Below, one piece after another: positions 48,761 through 57,893 of a stretch of 64,000 bases of DNA. Positions within the stretch are counted from its first letter, which is position 1, and every line of letters begins with the position of its first letter. The stretch spans positions 4,154,001-4,218,000 of the forward strand of contig CBDFHN010000002.1 in NCBI GenBank assembly GCA_965247735.1, in the 5' to 3' direction. This DNA comes from JAOXRU01 sp965247735. Lineage in GTDB: Bacteria > Bacteroidota > Bacteroidia > Flavobacteriales > Flavobacteriaceae. Made by a program: the position numbers and the translations under genes. The notes beneath the pieces were generated by a model. That model had not been told where the DNA came from. It ran no database searches and saw only the letters and a list, made by a program, of their open reading frames with translations.

Positions 48761-49438
48761 ATGAGAACATATTTAGTATTAATTATTTCGTTTATAATGA
48801 TAGGCCTCAATGCGCAAAACTATGAAGTAGGTTTGTTCGCTGGTGGAGCTAATTATATAGGTGATATAGGTGCTACAACCTATATTAATCCTAATAAGCC
48901 AGTTATAGGTGCGCTTTTTAAGTGGAACAAGAGTATACGTTATTCATGGAGAGCATCAATAATTAGAGCAGGTATCCGTGGAGTAGATTCAGCATCTGAT
49001 AGTGAGGCTAGAAAAGAACGCGATTATAGTTTTAATAATACTATTACGGAGTTCTCAGCAGGATTGGAAGTGAATTTTGTAAAATTCAATTTACATAAAA
49101 TGGGTCCGGCATTTACTCCTTATTTATATACAGGAGTAACGTATTTTACTTATGGGAATAGACGTTTTCAGGGTGCAGGCCAGGTAGATATGGGAAAGAA
49201 AGGATCCTTTTCAATTCCAATGACCATTGGAGTTAAGAAAAATATCTCTCGTTTTTTTGTGATAGGTGCAGAAATCGGAGCTAGATATACGTTTACCGAT
49301 AATTTGGATGGAAGTAATGCTGAAGGGTATGAAAATATTAGTTTTGGAAATGTAGAGAGTAATGATTGGTATGTTTTTTCTGGAATTACATTTACCTATA
49401 TGTTTGGAAGAAAACCCTGTTATGATTGCTCGGAATAA
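48761..49438 (+). CDS. DUF6089 family outer-membrane-type protein
   Basis: This 225-aa exported protein has a signal peptide ending GLNAQ (about residue 19), followed by a beta-barrel-like pattern. YEVGLFAGGANYIGDIG opens it, PAFTPYLYTGVTYFTYGNRR is central, and it ends VFSGITFTYMFGRKPC. It belongs to DUF6089, a Bacteroidota family usually found next to uppS and bamA. A role in outer membrane biogenesis is inferred. ATG 48761 was chosen because the upstream in-frame TTG lies inside the promoter element. Confidence 0.88.
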   Translation: MRTYLVLIISFIMIGLNAQNYEVGLFAGGANYIGDIGATTYINPNKPVIGALFKWNKSIRYSWRASIIRAGIRGVDSASDSEARKERDYSFNNTITEFSAGLEVNFVKFNLHKMGPAFTPYLYTGVTYFTYGNRRFQGAGQVDMGKKGSFSIPMTIGVKKNISRFFVIGAEIGARYTFTDNLDGSNAEGYENISFGNVESNDWYVFSGITFTYMFGRKPCYDCSE

Positions 49439-49452
49439 ATAATAATATAGAG

Positions 49453-50187
49453 GTGAAGGATAAAATAGCATTAGATAGATTACCACAACATGTTGCTATA
49501 ATAATGGATGGTAATGGAAGATGGGCTAAGCAAAAAGGTAAGCTTCGTGTCTTTGGTCATGAAAATGGGACCAAAACAGTTCGTAAGATAGTTGAAGCGG
49601 CAACCGAAATAGGAATTCCTAACCTAACATTATACGCTTTTTCTACAGAAAATTGGAATAGACCGAAGTTAGAAGTACAAATGCTGATGAAAATTCTAGT
49701 TTCTTCTCTTAAAAAAGAGTTAAAGATTTTAGTAAAAAACAATATTAGGTTAAACACAATTGGTGATATTACATCGCTCCCAAAAGCGGTCTATAATGAA
49801 CTTACAGAAGTGGTAGAGAAAACCAAGAATAACGATAGAATGACGCTAACTTTAGCGTTGAGTTATGGGGCTAGAGAAGAGCTGAAAAACGCAGTAAAAA
49901 CAATAGCCACCAAAGTTAAAAATAATATAATTTCTGTCGAAAATGTTGACGAATCAATTATTAATGACCATCTTTACACGCATGATTTACCAGACGTAGA
50001 TCTGCTTATTCGTACTAGTGGAGAGCACAGAATAAGTAATTTTTTACTTTGGCAAATCGCATATGCCGAATTGTATTTTGTAGATACTTTTTGGCCAGAT
50101 TTTTCGAAGCAAAATCTATATGAAGCAATATTAAATTATCAAAAAAGAGAACGAAGATTTGGAAAAACTAGTGAACAACTTAATTAA
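49453..50187 (+). CDS. uppS: Isoprenyl transferase / undecaprenyl diphosphate synthase
   Basis: About 244 aa. This cis-prenyltransferase builds undecaprenyl diphosphate, the lipid carrier for cell-wall and O-antigen units. Visible motifs are HVAIIMDGNGRWAKQKG (catalytic Asp and phosphate loop), FGHENGTKTV, TLYAFSTENWNRP, and DLLIRTSGEHRISNFLLWQ. No ATG exists at the 5' end: GTG 49453 (MKDKIALDRL) fits the family start, while TTG 49426 would overlap the DUF6089 stop. It overlaps bamA at its 3' end. Confidence 0.93.
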   Translation: MKDKIALDRLPQHVAIIMDGNGRWAKQKGKLRVFGHENGTKTVRKIVEAATEIGIPNLTLYAFSTENWNRPKLEVQMLMKILVSSLKKELKILVKNNIRLNTIGDITSLPKAVYNELTEVVEKTKNNDRMTLTLALSYGAREELKNAVKTIATKVKNNIISVENVDESIINDHLYTHDLPDVDLLIRTSGEHRISNFLLWQIAYAELYFVDTFWPDFSKQNLYEAILNYQKRERRFGKTSEQLN

Positions 50188-52828
50188 GAATGTAAAAGGA
50201 TACCCAAAAGTAGTATCTTTCATATTCGTATCTTTTCTTTTACTAACCTCAACTATTCAAGCACAAGATGATTCTTATGAAAATGGGAAAAAATATATTC
50301 TTGGAGGAATAACAGTAACAGGAGCAACTAGCTATAATGAGCAAACAGTAAAAACATATACTGGATTGCGTGTTGGTCAGGAAATAACAGTTCCTGGAGA
50401 AGCAATTAGCGACGTAATTAATAAGTTAATAAAATTAGAGCTTTTTAGTGATGTAAGTTTTTATGTAACTAATATTGTTGGAAAAGAAATATTTTTAGAA
50501 CTTAATATTAAAGAACGTCCAAGTATTGCAAAAGTAACTGTGTACGGGGTAAGAAAAGGTAAGGTTAAGGAAATTGTAAAAGAAGCAGAATTAGTAAAAG
50601 GTAAAAAGATTACCGAAAGCTTTGTTTCTAATACTAAAAATTACCTTGAAAATAAGTACAAGAAAAAAGGTTTTCTAAATACTAAGGTTACTATAGCGAC
50701 AAGTCCAGTAAAAAACGATTCAGTTGCTACAAACGAAGTAGAAATGGTGGTTAATATTCACAAAGGTAAGAAGGTGAAGATTAAAGAAATTTCTATTGTA
50801 GGTAATGAAAAAATGAAAAGTAAGCAGCTTAGAGGAGCCATGAAAAACACAAAACGTAAGTTTTTTGGACGTTTATGGAAAAAATCTAAATTTATTGAAG
50901 AAGATTATAAAGCAGATTTAGTAAGTCTTGTTGATCATTATGCTGCAAACGGATATAGAGATGCTAGAATTGTTACTGATACTGTAAAAGCAGTAAACGG
51001 AAAAAATATTGCTATTAATCTTAATGTAATAGAAGGAGATAAATATTATTTTGGGGATATCAATTTTATTGGAAATACTGTGTATACAGACAGGCATTTG
51101 CGTCAAGTTCTTGGTATTAAAAAAGGAGATACCTATAATGGTGTAAAGCTAAAAGAAAGAATTGAAGATAAAACCAAGCCAGATGCTGATGATTTAACAA
51201 ATCAGTATCAAAATAATGGATATTTGTTTTCTAATATTAATCCTGTTGAAGTATCTGCCGCAAATGATACTATTAATATGGAAATTAGAATTGTAGAAGG
51301 AAAGGAAACTTTTTTTAATAGAGTTACTGTTTCTGGAAATGATAAAACTAATGACCACGTAATTTATAGAACATTAAGAACAAGACCTGGTCAAAAATAT
51401 AGAAAAGCTGATATCGTAAGAACGGTAAGAGAATTAAGCCAGTTGGGCTATTTTGATGCAGAAAGTATTGGAACTAATTTCTTAAATCCAGATCCAAATA
51501 CAGGAACTTTAGATTTTGAATATACAGTACAAGAAAAGGGATCTAGTCAGATAGAACTTCAAGGTGGTTACGGTGGAGGTGGTTTCATCGGAACAGTTGG
51601 ACTGTCTTTTAGTAACTTCTCTATAAAGAACATTTTAAAGGGCGAAGCTTATAAGCCGGTTCCTATGGGAGATGGACAAACATTCTCGCTTAGATTACAG
51701 GCTAGTAGAACATTTAGGACCTATAGTTTGTCTTTTTCAGAACCTTGGCTAGGAGGTAGAAAGCCAGTGCGTCTTTCAGTATCTTTATCACATACACAAC
51801 AATTTTTGTACGATTATCAAAACCGTGAAGTGGATAAAGATAGAAAATTCTCTATTACAGGAATATCTGTTGGTTTAGCAAAAAACTTAGCATGGCCAGA
51901 TGATTATTTTGTAATGTCTCATGCTTTAAGTTTTCAAAATTATGATTTAAAAAATTATAATACAGGGCTGTTTACTTTCGGAAATGGAACGTCTAATGCT
52001 TTAGCTTATACAGCAGCATTAACTAGAAAGTCTTCAGGGCCAAATCCTATTTTTCCTCAGCAAGGATCAGAATTTTCTATAAGTGCAAAATTAACATTGC
52101 CATATTCATTGTTTAATGGAGTCGATTATGAAGCAATGAGGCAAGAGAGAGAGCAAGCTTATTTAGATCAAAGTAAACAGGCACCAACAAATTCCAGTCC
52201 TCAAGTGCTCGATGATTACGCTAATGCACGTGCAGAAGCGGGTAATACTGTTGCAGAATTGGATCAGGAATTTTACAAATGGTTAGAGTATTATAAGATT
52301 AAATTTTCTGGTACATGGTATAATAAAATTATTGGAAAATTAACATTAAAAACAGGAGCTGAATTTGCATTCTTGGGAGCTTATAATTTAGATAGAGGTG
52401 TAGTTCCTTTTGAGCGTTTTTATGTTGGAGGAGACGGACTAGGTAACTATACTATGGATGGTAGAGAGAATGTGCAGTTAAGAGGATATGAAAACCAATC
52501 GATAACGCCATATGATGAAAAAGGTGATAGAATTGGCGCCACAATTTACAATAAATTTTCAATGGAATTAAGATATCCACTTACCTTAAAGCCTTCTGCT
52601 TCTATTTATGGATTGGCTTTTATGGAAGCTGGTAATGCTTACAACAATTTTAGTGAATTTAATCCGTTTAACCTTAAACGATCGGCCGGAGTTGGACTGC
52701 GTATTTTTATGCCAGCATTTGGACTTCTTGGAATTGATTTTGGTTATGGATTTGATAATCCTATTCCTGGCACTAATTTAGAGCCGCATGGATGGGAGAC
52801 TCACTTTATAATTGGACAGCAGTTTTAA
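50159..52828 (+). CDS. bamA: BamA, outer membrane protein assembly factor
   Basis: This 889-aa outer membrane protein has a signal peptide (about residues 1-36, ending TIQAQ), five POTRA domains (about 45-470; for example ILGGITVTGATSYNEQTV and YFGDINFIGNTVYTDRHL) and a C-terminal 16-strand barrel. It inserts beta-barrel proteins into the outer membrane. The start is TTG 50159 or GTG 50171; no ATG is available. It overlaps uppS by 17-29 bp, so translation is likely coupled. The barrel contains an insert of about 60 residues (YEAMRQEREQAYLDQSKQAP...). Confidence 0.95.
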   Translation: MEKLVNNLIKNVKGYPKVVSFIFVSFLLLTSTIQAQDDSYENGKKYILGGITVTGATSYNEQTVKTYTGLRVGQEITVPGEAISDVINKLIKLELFSDVSFYVTNIVGKEIFLELNIKERPSIAKVTVYGVRKGKVKEIVKEAELVKGKKITESFVSNTKNYLENKYKKKGFLNTKVTIATSPVKNDSVATNEVEMVVNIHKGKKVKIKEISIVGNEKMKSKQLRGAMKNTKRKFFGRLWKKSKFIEEDYKADLVSLVDHYAANGYRDARIVTDTVKAVNGKNIAINLNVIEGDKYYFGDINFIGNTVYTDRHLRQVLGIKKGDTYNGVKLKERIEDKTKPDADDLTNQYQNNGYLFSNINPVEVSAANDTINMEIRIVEGKETFFNRVTVSGNDKTNDHVIYRTLRTRPGQKYRKADIVRTVRELSQLGYFDAESIGTNFLNPDPNTGTLDFEYTVQEKGSSQIELQGGYGGGGFIGTVGLSFSNFSIKNILKGEAYKPVPMGDGQTFSLRLQASRTFRTYSLSFSEPWLGGRKPVRLSVSLSHTQQFLYDYQNREVDKDRKFSITGISVGLAKNLAWPDDYFVMSHALSFQNYDLKNYNTGLFTFGNGTSNALAYTAALTRKSSGPNPIFPQQGSEFSISAKLTLPYSLFNGVDYEAMRQEREQAYLDQSKQAPTNSSPQVLDDYANARAEAGNTVAELDQEFYKWLEYYKIKFSGTWYNKIIGKLTLKTGAEFAFLGAYNLDRGVVPFERFYVGGDGLGNYTMDGRENVQLRGYENQSITPYDEKGDRIGATIYNKFSMELRYPLTLKPSASIYGLAFMEAGNAYNNFSEFNPFNLKRSAGVGLRIFMPAFGLLGIDFGYGFDNPIPGTNLEPHGWETHFIIGQQF

Positions 52829-52865
52829 TTTTGGCACGATATTTTCTATATTAAAATCGTAAACA

Positions 52866-53696
52866 ATGAAAACAAGAGTTCTTTTAGTCGTATTAGTATT
52901 AATATCAGTAGCTACTACAAGTGCACAAAGAGGTGCTAGAATAGCATATGTAGATATGGAGTACATATTGGAAAATGTGGAAGAATATCAAGATGCAACT
53001 ACCCAGCTGGATGCTAAAGTTGAAAAGTGGAAACTAGAAATTGAAGAAAAGCAGAATGGGATAGATCAGATGAAAAAAGATCTTGCTGCCGAAAAAGTAC
53101 TATTGACCAAAGAGCTTGTTGAAGAGCGTGAAGAAGAAATTTTGCAAGTAGAAAACGAGATGCTAAAATATCAGCAAGACCGTTTTGGACCGCAAGGAGA
53201 TTTAATTGTTCAGAAAAGAATATTGATTCAGCCAATTCAAGACCAAGTTTTTAATGCAGTACAAGAATTAGGAGTTAATAAAAAGTACGATATTATTTTT
53301 GATAAGTCTGATGTGTTGATGTTGTTTTCAAATAATAGACATGATGTAAGTGATCAGATTTTAAGAACAATAGGAAGAACTAGAAAACTGAATAAGAATA
53401 AGGCAAAATCAAAAAAATCTAGAAGTAAGCTTGATACCTATGTAGAGGAAGAGAGTGAAGGGGTTAAAGCGAGAAAAGAAGCTTCAAAAGCCAAGCAAAC
53501 TGATAGAGAGCAAAAGGCAATTAGCAGCAGACAGAAAAAAATAGATGAGCGGGAAGCTAGAAAAAAAGCCTATGAAGAAAGAAGGAAGAAATTGCTAGCA
53601 GAAAGAGAAGCTAAAAGAAAAGCAAAAGAGGAGGAGCGAAAAGCAAAAGAGAATAAAGAGGATAATAAAGAAGAGGAAAATAAAACAGAGAATTAA
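52866..53696 (+). CDS. OmpH/Skp family periplasmic chaperone with charged C-terminal extension
   Basis: This 276-aa protein has a signal peptide (ends TTSAQ) and a Skp/OmpH domain over about residues 25-175 (ARIAYVDMEYILENVEEYQD; long coiled-coil arms with EEREEEILQVENEMLKYQQD). An extra lysine/glutamate-rich helical tail of about 95 residues follows (from about 180). Skp holds unfolded outer membrane proteins for BamA. It lies 37 bp downstream of bamA and upstream of a second, standard Skp. The tail may extend the cavity or bind the cell wall; this is unknown. Confidence 0.9.
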   Translation: MKTRVLLVVLVLISVATTSAQRGARIAYVDMEYILENVEEYQDATTQLDAKVEKWKLEIEEKQNGIDQMKKDLAAEKVLLTKELVEEREEEILQVENEMLKYQQDRFGPQGDLIVQKRILIQPIQDQVFNAVQELGVNKKYDIIFDKSDVLMLFSNNRHDVSDQILRTIGRTRKLNKNKAKSKKSRSKLDTYVEEESEGVKARKEASKAKQTDREQKAISSRQKKIDEREARKKAYEERRKKLLAEREAKRKAKEEERKAKENKEDNKEEENKTEN

Positions 53697-53707
53697 ACTA
53701 GAATAAA

Positions 53708-53715
53708 TATATTTG
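53708..53715 (+). promoter_or_regulatory. -7 element upstream of the second skp gene
   Basis: TATATTTG matches TAnnTTTG and lies 24 bp before ATG 53740. It may allow separate expression of the second Skp protein. A -33 TTG is not evident. Confidence 0.4.
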
Positions 53716-53739
53716 TAACACTTAAGAATAATTAAAATC

Positions 53740-54249
53740 ATGAAAAATTTAAAGACCTTTATAGTAGCCATTGCATTATTTGTAGGTACTACTAGTTTTG
53801 TAAACGCCCAAAGTAAAGTTGCTCATATTAACGTGCAAACGTTATTGACTGATATGCCAGAGATGAAGGCCGCACAAGCTGAGTTGAAGAAATTAGAGCA
53901 GTCTTACACAGCAGATATTCAAAACTCAATGAAAGAGCTTCAGAATAAGGCAACACAATATCAAAATGAGGCTGAAGGTAAAACTGATGAGGAGAATCAA
54001 AAAAGAGGAGCAGAAATACAAGGCATGCAAGGTAAAATACAGCAAGCACAACAATCTGCTAGTCAAGAATTGCAAAAAAAGCAAGTTGAACTTTTAGGTC
54101 CTATCACAAAAAAGGCTGAAGCTGCAATACAAAAAGTTGCAAGAGGATTAGGATATAACTATGTTATGGATGCTTCTCCTGGAACTGGAGTTATCTTAGC
54201 AGAAGGTAAAGATTTATTGTCAGCTGTAAAGAAAGAATTAGGTTTCTAA
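53740..54249 (+). CDS. OmpH/Skp family periplasmic chaperone
   Basis: This 169-aa protein has a signal peptide (ending FVNAQ), then the Skp/OmpH fold: SKVAHINVQTLLTDMPEMKA, coiled-coil arms rich in Q, K and E (residues about 45-125), and the closing strand GYNYVMDASPGTGVILAEG. It carries unfolded outer membrane proteins to the BAM complex. It is the second of two Skp paralogues in tandem and is followed by a strong terminator. Confidence 0.93.
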   Translation: MKNLKTFIVAIALFVGTTSFVNAQSKVAHINVQTLLTDMPEMKAAQAELKKLEQSYTADIQNSMKELQNKATQYQNEAEGKTDEENQKRGAEIQGMQGKIQQAQQSASQELQKKQVELLGPITKKAEAAIQKVARGLGYNYVMDASPGTGVILAEGKDLLSAVKKELGF

Positions 54250-54276
54250 GAAGCTAAAAATAAAATTATATTTAAA

Positions 54277-54307
54277 AACTGTTCATGGCTATGGACAGTT
54301 TTTTTAT
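54277..54307 (+). terminator. Intrinsic terminator after the second skp gene
   Basis: AACTGTTCAT (54277-54286) pairs with ATGGACAGTT (54291-54300) around the loop GGCT with one T-G pair, followed by a T-run. It ends the bamA-skp transcript 12 bp before murI. Confidence 0.85.
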
Positions 54308-54318
54308 TTTTGATACCT

Positions 54319-55110
54319 ATGAGTAATAGTCCTATTGGTTTTTTTGATTCTGGTGTTGGTGGACTTTCCATCTGGAAAGAAGTTCATTGTTTGTTGCCAA
54401 ATGAGCACAGCATATATTTGGCAGATAGTGCTAATGCGCCTTATGGTTATCATACTGAAGAAGAAATTATTGCACTTTGCATCAAAAACACTGAATTTTT
54501 AATTGCTAGAGGTTGTAAGCTTATTGTGGTAGCTTGTAATACAGCTACAACAAATGCAATTGCGCATTTAAGAGCGGTTTTTGATGTTCCGTTTATAGGA
54601 ATAGAACCAGCTATAAAGCCAGCAGCTATAGCTACTAAAACTAATGTTGTGGGTATTTTGGCAACTAAAGGAACATTGGCAAGTTCTCTATTTCATAAAA
54701 CCGCTAGTTTGTATGGAGATGGCGTTACTGTTGTTGAGCGCGTAGGAGAGGGTTTGGTGCCACTAGTGGAAAGTGGTAAGGAATGTTCTGATGAAGCAAA
54801 AAAATTGTTGACACTGTACTTAGAGCCAATGATAGTAAAAAAAATAGATTATTTAGTGCTTGGTTGTACGCATTATCCTTTTTTAATGCCTTTGTTGAGG
54901 GAATTACTTCCGGAGAATATAACTGTTATAGCTTCGGGAGGAGCCGTAGCGAGACAAACCCGGACTATATTGCAAAAGAAAGGATTAGAAGTTAGTTGTG
55001 AGCCTAGATCTGTAAGTTCTCAGTTTTATACCAATGCTGACAATGTAGATGTTGTAAAACATTTTCTTAGCGATTGTCAAGGAATTAGTGTTGAAAAAAT
55101 TGATTTTTAA
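54319..55110 (+). CDS. murI: Glutamate racemase
   Basis: This 263-aa enzyme makes D-glutamate for peptidoglycan. IGFFDSGVGGLS is the N-terminal motif, VVACNTATTNA carries the first catalytic cysteine and VLGCTHYPF the second. GVTVVERVGEGLVPLVESGK and ASGGAVARQTRT complete the family pattern. An upstream in-frame TTG (54310) lies in the terminator's T-run, so ATG 54319 was chosen. Confidence 0.95.
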   Translation: MSNSPIGFFDSGVGGLSIWKEVHCLLPNEHSIYLADSANAPYGYHTEEEIIALCIKNTEFLIARGCKLIVVACNTATTNAIAHLRAVFDVPFIGIEPAIKPAAIATKTNVVGILATKGTLASSLFHKTASLYGDGVTVVERVGEGLVPLVESGKECSDEAKKLLTLYLEPMIVKKIDYLVLGCTHYPFLMPLLRELLPENITVIASGGAVARQTRTILQKKGLEVSCEPRSVSSQFYTNADNVDVVKHFLSDCQGISVEKIDF

Positions 55111-55435
55111 TTCGCAAATCAATTCCGTCCTAAACGTTTTGTTAACTATGTGAATTTCCTTGGTATAATAGAATCTAAGAAGAATTATAATAAGAAAGGG
55201 GTTCGTTTTGAATGCTATTGTTTTTATGTCCTATCTAGATTTTGTCGTAAAATTTGCAGTGAAATTCCAGTAAAATTATAGGCTGTTTGAACGATAGTGA
55301 GTTCCTATAATTTATGGGATGAATAATAAATTTAGGCAAAATATAGTCAGACTAGATTTTTTTGTTTCGTTTTTTTATCAATGAAAAAAATGAAAATGAT
55401 TATTTATTTAGGACGCTATTGTTCGCAAATTAATT
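55111..55435. mobile_element. MITE-like non-coding element between murI and folA
   Basis: A 14-bp direct repeat (TTCGCAAATCAATT at 55111-55124; TTCGCAAATTAATT at 55422-55435, one mismatch) flanks a 9-bp terminal inverted repeat (CGTCCTAAA 55126-55134; TTTAGGACG 55407-55415). Inside are a perfect 10-bp inverted repeat (AAATTATAGG 55273-55282; CCTATAATTT 55304-55313) and a hairpin TTTCGTTTTTTT / AAAAAAATGAAA (55365-55395). No ORF is present. This looks like a non-autonomous insertion or an array of REP-like parts, but no related transposase is in the window. Confidence 0.5.
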
Positions 55436-55440
55436 ATCAG

Positions 55441-55929
55441 TTATTGCTTTTTGAGATAAGTAAGGTAAGTGAAGTCAAAATTATGTTTTTCATCTTTTTT
55501 GTAACTTTCTGATTCGATAAGTTCCCAGTTGTTTTCATCTATTTTAGGAAAGAATGTATCAGCTTCAAAAGTACTGTGCACTCTTGTTAGTTCTATTTTG
55601 TCAGCAACTGCAATTGCTTGTTTGTAGATTTCTCCTCCACCAATAATAAATGGTTGTTCGTCTTCTTTGGCAACAGCAGCTAGCGCATCTTCAAGAGCGT
55701 GTACTATAATACAGTTTTCTGCTTTATAACTACGGTCTCTAGTGATGATGATATGAGTTCTGTTAGGAAGTAGCTTTGGGAAACTTTCAAAAGTTTTTCT
55801 ACCCATAATAATATGGTGTCCAGAGGTTAGTCGTTTAAAACGTTTAAAATCATGAGGTAGATGCCAAACCAAATCATTGTCTTTACCAAGTTCATTATTT
55901 TCTCCTGCTGCGGCTATAAGTGTTATCAT
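55441..55929 (-). CDS. folA: Dihydrofolate reductase
   Basis: This 162-aa enzyme reduces dihydrofolate to tetrahydrofolate with NADPH. It has the DHFR motifs: ITLIAAAGENNELGKDNDLVWHLPHDFKRF at the N-terminus (active-site Asp in LPHDFKRF), HHIIMGRKTFESFPKLLPNRTHIIITRD, and PFIIGGGEIYKQAI. Together with thyA, two genes upstream, it forms the dTMP/folate pair; a 2TM-domain gene lies between them. Confidence 0.95.
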   Translation of the reverse strand: MITLIAAAGENNELGKDNDLVWHLPHDFKRFKRLTSGHHIIMGRKTFESFPKLLPNRTHIIITRDRSYKAENCIIVHALEDALAAVAKEDEQPFIIGGGEIYKQAIAVADKIELTRVHSTFEADTFFPKIDENNWELIESESYKKDEKHNFDFTYLTYLKKQ

Positions 55930-55946
55930 TTTTGTGTACCTGAGTT

Positions 55947-56357
55947 TTAGTTCTTTTTTTTTAATTGTTCATTAAAAACTTCGCTTTCAGCCATTAATAC
56001 TTCTTCCTTTTTTAGGTCAGCTTTTAGTTTTTCAATGCGTTCTTTTTGGTTGCCAACCAATTTGCTAATCTGTGCTTGTTCCCATGATTTATTCATGAAT
56101 CGTTTGGTGATAAAAACTTGAATAAGATGAAAAACAAAAAAGAAAGCCCAAATGGTAATGGCAATTACAAACCAATCTTCCCAATATTGTTCACCATAAT
56201 GAAAAACTTTGTTTAATACAATAAGTAAAACAGAGCCAAGAAGAAAAAGGACAAAATGATAATAGAGTCTTTTTTTTGTTTTCACACGCTTTTCTGCGTA
56301 TTTAATCATCTCGTATTGATCTGTGTCTATTTCAGTATTTTTTTTGGTAGAAAACAT
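55947..56357 (-). CDS. 2TM domain-containing membrane protein
   Basis: This 136-aa protein has two transmembrane helices (about residues 32-50 and 64-84), separated by a short loop (NKVFHYGEQYWEDW), and a charged helical C-terminus. It fits the 2TM family of Bacteroidota (N-terminal YAEKRVKTKKRLYYHFVLFL). Function is unknown; in related genomes 2TM domains occur near LytTR-type regulators, but none is seen here. It sits between thyA and folA in the same direction. Confidence 0.8.
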   Translation of the reverse strand: MFSTKKNTEIDTDQYEMIKYAEKRVKTKKRLYYHFVLFLLGSVLLIVLNKVFHYGEQYWEDWFVIAITIWAFFFVFHLIQVFITKRFMNKSWEQAQISKLVGNQKERIEKLKADLKKEEVLMAESEVFNEQLKKKN

Positions 56358-56396
56358 AACTATTGGTTTTTATGGTAAACACTATTCTTTTTAAAA

Positions 56397-57221
56397 TTAT
56401 ATAGCTACTTTGCCCTTTATATGTGGGTCAGGGTGGTAATCTGTAAGTGTAAAATCTTCAAATTTAAAATCAAAAATATCCTTGATCTCAGGATTTAATA
56501 TCATTTTAGGAAGTGTTTTTGGTGTTCTACTAAGTTGAAGTTCCAGTTGCTCAATATGATTGTTATATATATGTGCATCGCCGAAAGTGTGAATGAAATC
56601 TCCAGCTTCATAACCACAAGCTTGTGCCATCATCATTGTAAATAGGGCATAAGAAGCAATATTGAATGGGACACCTAAAAAGATATCAGCACTTCTTTGG
56701 TAGAGTTGGCAGGATAGTTTTCCGTCAGCTACATAAAATTGGAAAAAAGCATGGCATGGAGGTAAAGCGGCTTTTCCATTAGCTACGTTTTCAGAAAAAG
56801 AAATAGAGGTGTCAGGAAGGACGCTAGGATTCCATGCGGAAACTAACATTCTTCTACTGTTAGGATTGTTTTTTAGGGTGCGAACCACTTCTTTGATCTG
56901 ATCAATTTCTTCGCTATTCCAATTTCTCCACTGATGACCGTAAACAGGGCCAAGATCGCCATTTTCATCAGCCCAATCATTCCATATCTTTACTCCGTTT
57001 TCTTGAAGATAGTTAATGTTAGTATCGCCATTTAAAAACCAAAGTAATTCGTAAATAATTGATTTTAAATGCAGTTTTTTTGTAGTAACCATCGGAAAAC
57101 CTTCACTAAGATTAAAGCGCATTTGGTGTCCAAAAACACTTAGGGTTCCTGTGCCTGTTCTATCTCCTTTTTGATTGCCAGTGTCTAAAACTGTTTTTAC
57201 TAAATCGTGATATTGTTTCAT
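56397..57221 (-). CDS. thyA: Thymidylate synthase
   Basis: This 274-aa enzyme makes dTMP from dUMP using methylene-tetrahydrofolate. Active-site Cys is in ALPPCHAFFQFYV. RSADIFLGVPFNIASYA is the dUMP-binding motif, and FGDAHIYNNHIEQL and NSRRMLVSAWNPS complete the signature. Standard bacterial length. It lies upstream of folA, which recycles its dihydrofolate product. Confidence 0.96.
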   Translation of the reverse strand: MKQYHDLVKTVLDTGNQKGDRTGTGTLSVFGHQMRFNLSEGFPMVTTKKLHLKSIIYELLWFLNGDTNINYLQENGVKIWNDWADENGDLGPVYGHQWRNWNSEEIDQIKEVVRTLKNNPNSRRMLVSAWNPSVLPDTSISFSENVANGKAALPPCHAFFQFYVADGKLSCQLYQRSADIFLGVPFNIASYALFTMMMAQACGYEAGDFIHTFGDAHIYNNHIEQLELQLSRTPKTLPKMILNPEIKDIFDFKFEDFTLTDYHPDPHIKGKVAI

Positions 57222-57302
57222 TTGTATAGGGTCATTTTATAAACGATTATGAAAAATTAGCTTTCTAAGCTAAAATCATGTCCGTCTAGGAACTGCTAAA
57301 AT

Positions 57303-57341
57303 ATAAAAAGCTTCTTTAGTAAATATAAAGAAGCTTTTTAT
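57303..57341. terminator. Bidirectional terminator upstream of thyA
   Basis: AAAAAGCTTCTTTA (57305-57318) and TAAAGAAGCTTTTT (57326-57339) form a perfect 14-bp hairpin with T-runs on both strands. It ends the lipocalin-like gene 27 bp downstream of its stop. Confidence 0.85.
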
Positions 57342-57367
57342 CTTATAAAAGATTATTAACTATTGTA

Positions 57368-57823
57368 TTATTTTCTTTTATAGGTGTCTTTTGTTCCATC
57401 TGGATTTGTTGCTGTAATGACAGTGTTGTTTTCTGAAAAAACAATTGGCGCTTCTCTAAATATTGGATTTTCGACTGTTTCTACATCAGAAGAATCTGTA
57501 TATGCTGCTGAAAGTAGTTTTATTGTGTATGTGTTTTCTGTGTTTTTCCAATCTCCAGATATAATTGCCCAGATATAGCAGCTATCGTCACTGGTTTTGG
57601 TTTCATAATCTGTTATTTCTATGGTGAAATCATTCTTAAAAGTGAACTCACTTCTATTGTCACAGGATAATTCATGAATTCCTCCATCTGTATCGATATG
57701 AGCAGTTCGTTCCCAGGTGCCAATTATAGGATCTATGATAATGAGGTCGTCATTATCTTCTCCACATGAGGTTATGCTTAAGGAGATGCTAAAAAGGATA
57801 AAGCAAAGTTTTAAAAATTTCAT
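57368..57823 (-). CDS. Lipocalin-like lipoprotein, hypothetical
   Basis: This 151-aa lipoprotein has lipobox SITSC (Cys20) and a beta-rich domain starting DPIIGTWERTAHIDTDGG, then FKNDFTIEITDYET and WAIISGDWKNTENTYTIKLL, as in small lipocalin-like Bacteroidota lipoproteins. Two cysteines (ELSCDNR, DDSCYIW) may form a disulfide. Ligand and role are unknown. Confidence 0.7.
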   Translation of the reverse strand: MKFLKLCFILFSISLSITSCGEDNDDLIIIDPIIGTWERTAHIDTDGGIHELSCDNRSEFTFKNDFTIEITDYETKTSDDSCYIWAIISGDWKNTENTYTIKLLSAAYTDSSDVETVENPIFREAPIVFSENNTVITATNPDGTKDTYKRK

Positions 57824-57893
57824 TTAGGTTAATTTAGGGGTTTACAACTTAACAAGTAAGTGCATCGTTTATTGTATGTATACCCTTGTTTTT

